From assembly GCA_027578815.1 (NCBI GenBank), contig JANBTH010000123.1, positions 1 through 33,388 on the forward strand: 33,388 nt of DNA, read 5' to 3'. This DNA is from Coemansia sp. RSA 1804 (lineage: Eukaryota; Kickxellomycota; Kickxellomycetes; Kickxellales; Kickxellaceae). Shown here piece by piece: positions 25,493 to 33,388 of the stretch; positions within the stretch are counted from its first letter, which is position 1, and each line of letters opens with the position of its first letter. Under the pieces are notes generated by a model that did not search any database, had not been told where the DNA came from, and saw only the letters and a list, made by a program, of their open reading frames with translations. The translations under genes were made by a program, and so were the position numbers.

Positions 25493-28400
25493 CTAAAAAG
25501 CGTCGCCTCGGCTGTAGTACACAAGCTCTTTATCGCGACTAATATGCAAGCTGTTGATTTTGGAATAATCGCATTCCTTTCCGTCATATGGCTCTGGCGC
25601 TATATCATGTGTCTGAGTGCAGCTACTAATCGTGATCTGGCGACAAACGTCCTGATCAGAAGCAATATGGCGTTGCGTGCTGGTCCATTGTACCGGGTTT
25701 GCAATCTGGAAAGCCAGAAGCTCAACAACAAGCTCAACGGCTATATGCTTCTGTTCAGAAATATCCACAAATTGAATGTCTTGCCAGCTGTCAATCCTAT
25801 GCTTCAACGCAGACGACTGTGTGGCATTGTAAGCAGACTCAATATAGTCCTTGGATATCTCAAATGGTTTGCCAACCAGATTGGGAATAAAGCAGCCTGC
25901 TAGCGCAGATAGGTCTACGTGAGAAGGGCTAATATGTGTCTGTAGTTTGTTTCGAATAGATTCCACATAGGGACTCATTTTGCTTGTGTGAAGCACCGAA
26001 TCCAGACTAGCATTGATTTTCAACGTGTTTGCACCGTTTAGTCCACGGCGGCTCTTGTCATTAATGAGCGAATGCAGCAGCAGACCGCGACAAAACACAA
26101 TATCAACGGTTTCGGTGACAGAAAGAAGACCTTTGCCAAAGGATGCCAAAGCAGGAATTTCTCCTAGCGAATGACCGGCAAACAGCGCATTCTCCGGAAT
26201 AAGGCCTTTAGAGCGCATATCTGCAACATCGGCCATAGCATCAACAGCATGAACAAGCTGTGAAAACTGTAAAAGACTTAGCACACCATCGGAGGAACTG
26301 AATGTATAGCTCTGGTAGTCGCTGCAAAGCCCAGGTAAAACACGCGTGCTTGCGGAAAGAAAGTCTTTCTTTAACGAAATGTACGTATCTAGAATCTGGC
26401 GTCCATTTTTACCTTTAAAGCTGACTTTCACGCTAGTCGGGTTGTTGCGCACTATATCCAGCAGTGGAACTCCATACACCTTGAGCATAAAGCAATTTGC
26501 AGAGTCCCAAACTCTTTTTGCTGCATCCGAATGTTCATACAAGTCCATTCCGGTTTTGACTGCTGGTGTCTCTTGATGCCCAGCAAAGATATATGCTGTC
26601 TTTGGCTGCTCTATCTCAAGATCATAGTCGAGGACTCTAGTGCCATCAAGTTTCGCAGACGAGCCCCGTGCCTGGATAAGTCCATTTGCCATTCCAACAT
26701 AGCTGATGCTGACCGACAGCTTTTCCTTTGGGAATGCCAACCCGGTGACTTTGGCCGTATATGTGCGTACTCGATCTGTCTTTCCCTTCAAAACATGCTT
26801 GTCTACAACTGCCCGCACAGCCGAGGCTACCCAGATTCCGTGAACAACAGTCCCAGGAATTCCATATAGGCCAGCAAAGTAAGAATTGCTATGGACTGGG
26901 TTATTGTCGGTGCATATTGGTATGAATTCGCGCATTGACTCAAGCACAGTAATGTGTGGATTTGAAGCGGTCGACTCTGGTAGTTCCATAGCATACCCAT
27001 CGTGAGCAAACAAACTAGACCCATCCTTAACTGCGTATTGTTCCAAAAACTCAACAACGGGATCGGTTGTGCTAATCATATCCTTTTGTAGGCAAATGTC
27101 AGCAACATGTGTTCTACGGCCATTTGGATCCAGTAGCATGACCGATCCAGTGGTGTTGATGCTTGAATACACACCATTATCCTTAAACCGATATACCGAA
27201 TCCAAACAGAACTTTAGCAAAGTTCCGGGTTCTATTGGGGGGATAGCTAGATTAGCATAGCTAAACCAGTCTTTGCGCTCAAGCGCCCGCACAACCTTCA
27301 GAGTCGGGAGTCGCGCAATTATTGTCTGACCGGGTACCTTGTTAAAGGTAGTTGCAGTATCCGCAAACCCGCCAATGGCCAAAAACGACGATGATGTGCG
27401 TGCCACCTGCTTGCCGTTGCAGCTCACCACAGACGAAAATGTAACCTGCTCACCGGTGGGCGTGTTGAAAAGCTGATCAACCGAATGCCTCAGATCCATT
27501 TTGCTGTTTGAGCAAAAGCTGCCTACCTTACCAATTAGCTCCATTCTGTGGTAAAGAGGAACATATGCAAGGTGGTAGTTGCCAATTGCGGGCGCCGCAA
27601 GAAGTCGAATGCTTCCCGAGAACGACAAAAAGTACACAAACTCAATTGGTAAGCGCAGGTTGATGTCGGAACAACTACCATAGAAATCCAAGCAGCTGTT
27701 TACGTTCTGGCAAAAGTCACGTACCCATTTGTGGGAGACCGCAGGCTCGCTGCTGTCATAACATCTGGTAAAGCAAGCTGCGGTTTCGCTATGATCGAGG
27801 CGGCCGACCACATTGCACACCACATTTTCGTAAAAATCCCCCATAGCATTATAAAGGCGATCCATGTGCTGCTGAATCGGCGCAAATGCGTGTTCCGGAT
27901 TATACGAATACTCGAACTGAATGCTTTTTGACATATGTTTCATCCGGAAACAAACCGTGACCACAATATCGCCACTGCTTGAACAATGTTTAATAGAGGC
28001 ACATAGTGAGTTGTCGCTTTTGTTGTTTATTTGCACAAGAGTTACAGCATTATCCACAATGTGAAGCGTCACGATCTGTCCGGGTTGTGGGTGCATTACT
28101 AGTCTGATAGGATTGGGTGCACATGCTGTGCCCTGAACGACAACGGGCGACATGAGCAACTGGCGAAGCCAACCTTTTCTACCGCTGCTTAGAACCTGTA
28201 ACCAAATATCATGATCTGGAACTTTGCTCTCGTCGTCAGAAAGCTCAAAAATATGTTTGGTCGGCAAATATTTTGCTTGGACATCGTCTGGAACTGGGAC
28301 TGCACACGGTTCGTCGCCAATATATTCCTCAATTGGAACGCTGCTTATGTCTGAGGAGTATACGCTAGCAAGGACTGAAGTAGCAAGACTTTTATACAGG

Positions 28401-30987
28401 CTGTCGAGAACTGTTGCCATGCTCGTACCAATGTTTCCATTCTGTTTGCTGGATTTCATGTTGTTGAGCAGGCGACGGTTTTGTGAGTATGTCTCCGAAT
28501 CAAGCAAAATTCCGTCAATCGGCATAGGCGGACAGCCAAACGATATGCTCCACTCACCGGTAACGTATGACAGCGGCTTATTAAAGTCAGTCTGCTCGCT
28601 GAACTCCACTGCAAGCGCAATATTGGCACATGAGCGAATAGCACCATATGTTTCTAGCAGTGGTCTGACAAAGCCTTCAAGTGAAAAAGGCGTGACATCT
28701 CCACAGCGGGCCCACTGCAGTAGAACTGGGAACGAGCCGCTTGCCTGCGCAATTTCAACAACCTGACCAATTGCTTCCATATCTTGCGGCTTAAATGCCA
28801 CATACCGGATACCAAAAGTGCGCAACAACTCAACGATTCTAGCAAAAGCATTGGGCGGTGGTACATTGTCAACAATGCTGATACCAGCAATAGGCACACC
28901 CTCCTTGCACAAACCCAGTATAGCCGAAAACTGTGTTTCCCAGAGCTTTGGATTGTTGTAACTGCAGCCAAGCGTAATACCCTGTCCTGGCTTTAATAGA
29001 CTCGTCAGTGTTCTGAGCTTGTTTTTAATCTTGGTATCATTGTTTAGGCTGCTGATATCTACCCCAACGTAGTAGCCAGAGTTGTATAAATCCGCAATCT
29101 GCTGCTCTTGCAATGCGGCTGAAAGCTTGCCAACAACTGACACTGGTGGTTTCCCGACAATCCGGTGCATGCGTGTATCGATATGCAGCTTTTCGTCAAA
29201 CGATGTGCGAACTAGTCTGGGCGAGAAATCCACACCCCAGCTGGATGAGGCCGTGGTTTTGCTAACATTCTGCTTGTAGATATCGACCATCGTGCCAATG
29301 TGTGAACATATGGTGGCCTCCTCTGCCATAATAATATTGGGACATACCACAAAAGCACCAGTACCATCTACAAGGCTGCAGACCAAGCTTTCAAATCTTG
29401 CAACTCTGTCGGATCCAAAAACAACAATGTGCTTTGCTGATGAGATACTTGAAATACTTGTTGCCTGGATAAAGCCTGTTTGTGCAGCACACATAATCTC
29501 CAGCAGGCACTTTGTCAAGTTTGATTCATTGCGAATGTCGCAGCCGCTGTCCATTGTAAGCACGGAAACACGCATCTCCTCTGAATCAAAATTCCATCTA
29601 TTCTCCTCGGCAGTACGAACAGCCAGCTCAAGTTCATCCACGAGTATGTCAGAAGAGCGAGGTTCAGCTTCGGTGGACCCATTGACCAGACTATCAAGGA
29701 TGCTGATACCACTTGATTGGGGTGCGTCAGGTTCTCCGCCCCTCTCTTTCAGTTGCTCAAGCTGCAAGTAGCTCAAAAAACAAACAGCTGTACTCCAGGT
29801 TGCCGCAACAGCACACGCGTGACTGGTATTGTTTGAAGCAATGTGTATGCAAGCGGAATCTGCTGTCTGACTGTTATTAAATGCAGTTGCAGACTTCCTT
29901 AGGGCGTCAGTTGAGAGATCATGTACGCATACCACAGATCGTGCGGCAACGTCCGCAACAATAGGTCTAGCCAAGCTGTTGGTGGCTGCAGATGCAGACT
30001 GTAGCATTGTACCGGCCAACAACAGCAATCCAAGCATCTTTTTGCTTGCCGCGTAGAATGAACTTTCGTCTGAAACTGTGGAGAGAGCCGTGGCAATTAC
30101 AATCCCATGACTGTGTCCAACAACAGCTACACGAATAAGCACATATGACAACAGAATTAAGTTTAATAACCAGCAGCCAGAGTGTAAAATGCAGTTTTCT
30201 AGTTTTCTTTTTAAATTTACGCTATCTTACCTTTAAACCTTTCCACCAGTTTGCCGGGTGATATCCCCAATGTCTTGTACAAAACCATGAAACGCATTAG
30301 CTGCGCAAGTCCAAACAACAGAATGCAAGCCTCGTTTTGGTCAAGATACTCATGGGACGGAGCGGAGTCTTGATTGCAAAACCACTCGAGCACATCCAGG
30401 CCATGCGGGTATGACTGTTGCATCGTTGCTTCTATAACAGTTTCGTTCATGAATTCGGACATACTAGCAACGTAATCGTAGAGCATTGGACAGTAAACGT
30501 TGTAAAGCCACTTTGCCATGTCTTGTGGACTATTTGAGCCGTCGTAATAGCCACTGAATGCTGCAACCACGTCACTATCCAATAGTGAAAATAGTCCAGG
30601 AATATCCTTGCCCCTGTTCTGGACTGACAGATCCTGATGATAATAGCTGGGGTGGCTGTTCCAAAGAGAGTAAAACGCACGAAGGACAAGCTGCATTCCA
30701 GATGCATCCAATTTGTGCTTAGAGACGACTGCATAGATGTTGTTGGTTTTTTGACAAACCTCGAACTTCTTGATAAACGAGTCAAGCACAGCAGCAGCAA
30801 CTGTTGGCTGGTGCTTTACACAGTGCTCAAGAAACGCGGCGTGGATCTCAATGTCAGTAGTCAGGCTTTTATCAAGACTAAATGACCTGAATAAACTACC
30901 AAAGGCAATGGGTTCTTCAGAACCAGGCTCAAAACCATTAACTGTTGGCTTGGTGTTTGCTAAAAAGGCAGAGTACTGAGAAGTCAT
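25493..30987 (-). CDS. Divergent fungal type I fatty acid synthase derivative (beta-like, truncated before ACP)
   Basis: Two exons (30987-30231 and 30126-25493) encode 1796 residues with the order of a fungal FAS beta subunit. An acyltransferase comes first, with Ser258 in VVGHSHG and the GGQG loop replaced by SGYY. An enoyl-reductase-like region follows (about 575-810), which keeps FGIRYVAFKPQDMEAIGQV but has lost the flavin and nucleotide motifs and about 200 residues after it. The hot-dog/MaoC dehydratase keeps TDNNPVH (Asp1326, His1331) and GIPGTVVHG. The malonyl/palmitoyl transferase has FAGHSLGE (Ser1572), Arg1599 and His1632. The C-terminus (ELLAFQIANPVQWTSTQ to ELVYYSRGDAF) matches the first residues of a FAS alpha subunit, then stops before ACP. 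Yeast Fas1 has 2051 residues. The long intact frame implies selection. I infer a repurposed paralogue of a fused FAS, not a working synthase. Confidence 0.85.
30127..30230 (-). other. Spliceosomal intron in the FAS-like gene
   Basis: The 104-base intron has donor GTAAGA (reading down from 30230) and acceptor GTGTAG (ending at 30127). Splicing joins ERFK-G and CT-GTTGTTGGACAC as ERFKAVVGHSHG, which restores the conserved acyltransferase nucleophile context. Without splicing exon 1 ends at a TAG inside the intron, and the apparent start of the second frame lies within the intron. This is the only clear intron in the window. Confidence 0.88.
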
Positions 30988-32426
30988 ATTGTGTTTTCTT
31001 TAGAACGATGCTGTAAAAAAAAAGTGTGATAAGCGTCTGTTACGTCAAGAGAAGCAAAGAATTTAAGGAAACAAAGAAGATAAAGATGTGCTTCTCCTGT
31101 TTCATCATTTTATACTCGCAAGATACATGATAAGGGCTGTTTTTTCTTTTCATTCTTATACAATAATTCAATATTTTCGTAATAAGATTGCAATCATGGC
31201 GTAAATGACAAAATTTTATGGTTTCAGTGTCAGCGAGACGCTTTTACACTGATTCCTCTTTCTTCTATCCACAATTGCTGTTTTCGGATGTTGTAATGGC
31301 AAAGCATTTGATAACATGCAATCAGTTCTATTCCAGATCTGTAAACAAACGAGGAATAAGCACTTCAGTTCACACATTCATTCTTTTCCTTTTAAGGAAC
31401 AAATGGAAACCTTTCACACTCTCTCAAAATTAGGGATGATTGGGAAATGAGGCTTGTATATTGTGTGGTTCGAGTGATTTAGAAAAAACGTAATACTACT
31501 TAAGTGTACTTTTTTTGCGGCACCTCTTCGGGTTTTCTATTTAAAATTAGACTTTAAAAGTTACAAATATTATGGTGTAGAAGATGGACTTTTCCTTAAT
31601 GCTCAAATATGCAATACCCCTTTTGGATTCCATTCAGAGCTGAGCTATCAAGAGGATGTCTTCATATTTCTGAGATATAGAACATTGACATCTGTTCTCA
31701 CGAGAGTGTGAGTAGAATGTGTTGGCCAACATTATATATGTTTGTCTGTTACAGAAACAATTAATATAACAGCGGATTTGAGGAAAAGGAAAAAGAGGCG
31801 TGCTATTAGCCTCTAATCAACAAAGCAACAAACGTGTGAGAATATTGTTAGACCTATATTACATAGATTGTATAGATTATATGCGTCCAGACGTAGTCCT
31901 TTATTAATGCTGGTTGTGTGGCAGCATAGATTAACCAAAAAAGTAAAGTACAGATTTCTAAAAGATACACACACGTTTCACACTATATTACATGTCCAGC
32001 AGATATACAATATGTTTGAAATATAATCATATATAGTAATAATCTTGATAATCTAATTACTAAAAATATGCTTTGCAAAAAACATACAGCCGCTTACCTT
32101 AATTGAATTCAATTCCGCCAGAAATATGTCCATTTAATTACAATAGTAGAAAGAATTGTAATAAATTGCAGTGTCCAGCCTGGAAAGAACGCATCACTTC
32201 GATCGTGCTCTTTATAAAACAAAATAAGAAAAGGTGTTGTAGCATTCATTATAGTAGTTTTTTAAAAATGGTTTGCTATTAATTTTTCTTTTCTGTATTT
32301 TTTATTGCTGTAATTATCAAGCACATTGCATTTATTCACATTCATATTCATATTTTCACCTTCTTATACTTTTATCTTATACATACAAAAGCAGCAAGTG
32401 TTACAAGATAAAATATAATCGAGAAG
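30988..32426. other. AT-rich intergenic region (FAS-like / F-box-like promoters)
   Basis: This 1.44-kb region lies between divergently transcribed genes and is very AT-rich from 31550 to 32400. I looked for tRNA, LTR and coding relics. A ggttcgag at about 31468 is not embedded in a tRNA fold. The frames at 31218-31433 and 32273-32485 lack recognisable motifs. TTATAC-type sequences near 32365-32385 precede the plus-strand gene and may serve as its promoter. Confidence 0.45.
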
Positions 32427-33388
32427 ATGGTGACGGCAAAGCTACAAGAGCTCCCCAAGCATATCACCCAGCGAATAGCGTTTAAAGCAGCACTGTGGAT
32501 TAAGATGGATGCCGACGAAGTGCAAACAATTTCAAACCCAGCGTGCAAGATGGTAAACTACCTGGCGGTCTGTCAGAGCTGGCGTCACCAGTGCATCCCG
32601 TTGTACTGTCAGGAAATGTCGATATCGCTTGACAAGGAACACAAAACCATTGAAGAGTCGCATTACTGGCAGGCCACAATGCACGATGTAGTCCGAGTAT
32701 CGGGCCAGAGATTTGTACGCAAAGTGCATCTCAATATACCGCTCAGCCAGCTGATAAACGGAAGGTTCCAAAAGCTGTTATGTTTACCGCCTCACTGCGA
32801 CTCGGTGTTTCCCAATGTTCTGACTGTCTCGATAAAACTGTTTGGTAGTAACCTGGATGGCGAGCTCACAGATGCAGAGCTTCTTGAGTCGATTGATATG
32901 TTGGCTCGGCAGATAAAAACAATGTTTCCAAATGGAAAGCAGCTTGAAATCAGTAGTTCGGTGCTATATGGATCAGACTTCTCACAGGGAATACAGGACT
33001 ATTTTGACATTCTGGTTAGTAAACTTATGAGCGGTATTACTGGACTTGTGTATAATACCCAGCGCGAGTTTTTTGAAAGAGTTCCGCTGCCGCGAGTTAC
33101 AGGACTAGTGAATATAACTTACATGGAGTGCTACAGCCCGGATCCGTTTTTGCAGCTGATATTCAATAACAGGGATACACTGAAAAGCATTAACATGGAA
33201 CTGTTAGCGCCAAACACGCTTGCAAGGATGTTCTCAGCGGACAGATACCAATTGAATACAGAAAAGCAGAATGCGATAATGGTGTTTGAACGACTGGAAA
33301 GACTCCGCATCATATGCTATGAATACGGCCCGGTCCAAGATACAAGGATCCATATCCATGGTGCCCCATTCCCCAATCTCAAGCGACT
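32427..33388 (+). CDS. F-box-like protein, N-terminal part (3' partial)
   Basis: The frame is open from the ATG at 32427 to the window edge, 320 codons without a stop. The N-terminus (KLQELPKHITQRIAFKA, then NYLAVCQSWRHQCIPLYC) has the spacing of an F-box: LPxxI, about 35 residues, then LxxVCxxWR and LY. The rest alternates short hydrophobic strands and polar turns (VRKVHLNIPLSQL, LTVSIKLFG, ITGLVYNT, LKSINMELLA, LERLRIICY) in a loose leucine-rich-like pattern. This resembles the large lineage-specific families of uncharacterised F-box-like proteins in Kickxellales, a resemblance from general knowledge that I have not tested. F-box proteins usually recruit substrates to SCF ubiquitin ligases. 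No homologue is recognised with certainty. Confidence 0.6.
   Translation, partial: MVTAKLQELPKHITQRIAFKAALWIKMDADEVQTISNPACKMVNYLAVCQSWRHQCIPLYCQEMSISLDKEHKTIEESHYWQATMHDVVRVSGQRFVRKVHLNIPLSQLINGRFQKLLCLPPHCDSVFPNVLTVSIKLFGSNLDGELTDAELLESIDMLARQIKTMFPNGKQLEISSSVLYGSDFSQGIQDYFDILVSKLMSGITGLVYNTQREFFERVPLPRVTGLVNITYMECYSPDPFLQLIFNNRDTLKSINMELLAPNTLARMFSADRYQLNTEKQNAIMVFERLERLRIICYEYGPVQDTRIHIHGAPFPNLKR

Noticed and set aside
30127..30151. ATG at 30151 as the start of a separate 1552-residue gene
   Set aside because: It lies inside a 104-base intron with GTAAGA and TAG ends. Splicing joins the upstream frame and restores the VGHSHG context.
31462..31490. ggttcgag as a tRNA T-loop
   Set aside because: No acceptor stem, D-arm or anticodon arm can be built around it.
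1..33388. CRISPR arrays, operons or prokaryotic defence systems
   Set aside because: No spaced repeat array exists and all genes are eukaryotic, monocistronic and widely spaced.

Overview
This is nuclear DNA from a fungus, most likely an early-diverging (zygomycete-grade) lineage. My best guess is Kickxellomycotina, the Coemansia/Linderina group, but that is inference. The gene set supports a fungus: a Ppz-type phosphatase, a HIS6-type isomerase, PMT with MIR domains, an M36 fungalysin, and a fungal type I fatty acid synthase relative. A SWEET sugar transporter and a SREK1-like splicing regulator are features I associate with early-diverging fungi rather than Ascomycota. Genes are compact and almost intron-free (one clear 104-base intron), and several are preceded by TATAAAA boxes.

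Layout, left to right. 1-74: tail of an unidentified gene. 432-9563, very GC-rich: SWEET transporter (-), SREK1-like two-RRM/RS protein (-), small cysteine-rich membrane protein resembling JTB (+), Ppz-like PP1-family phosphatase with polyQ and poly-Asp tails (-), eIF4B-like factor (-). 10323-14133: HIS6-type histidine isomerase (+) and a PMT O-mannosyltransferase (+). 14134-15854: gene-poor, AT-rich interval with two 76%-identical direct repeats and primer-binding-site-like motifs, probably a decayed mobile element. 15855-18707: AIFM2/FSP1-like flavoprotein (+) and a seven-TM receptor-like protein (-). 20272-22203: full-length M36 fungalysin interrupted by a single TGA (-). 22458-24395: protein joining a SHG1/BOD1-like domain to an SGF29-like Tudor region and an RS tail (-). 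25237-25365: 42-residue zinc-finger-like microprotein (+). 25493-30987: two-exon fatty acid synthase derivative (-). 32427-end: start of an F-box-like gene (+), open at the window edge.

The genes look like ordinary, independently transcribed eukaryotic genes, not an operon or cluster. The most unusual locus is the FAS-like gene. It keeps a long, intact reading frame with the beta-subunit domain order and the first residues of the alpha subunit. It has lost the catalytic signatures and about 200 residues of the enoyl-reductase region, the glycine-rich motifs of both acyltransferases, and everything from the ACP onward. It looks like a retained, repurposed paralogue of a fused single-chain FAS. 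Two other standouts are the fungalysin whose only defect is TGA in place of a conserved Trp codon, and the SHG1 + SGF29-Tudor chromatin protein. I see no CRISPR array, rRNA or convincing tRNA.
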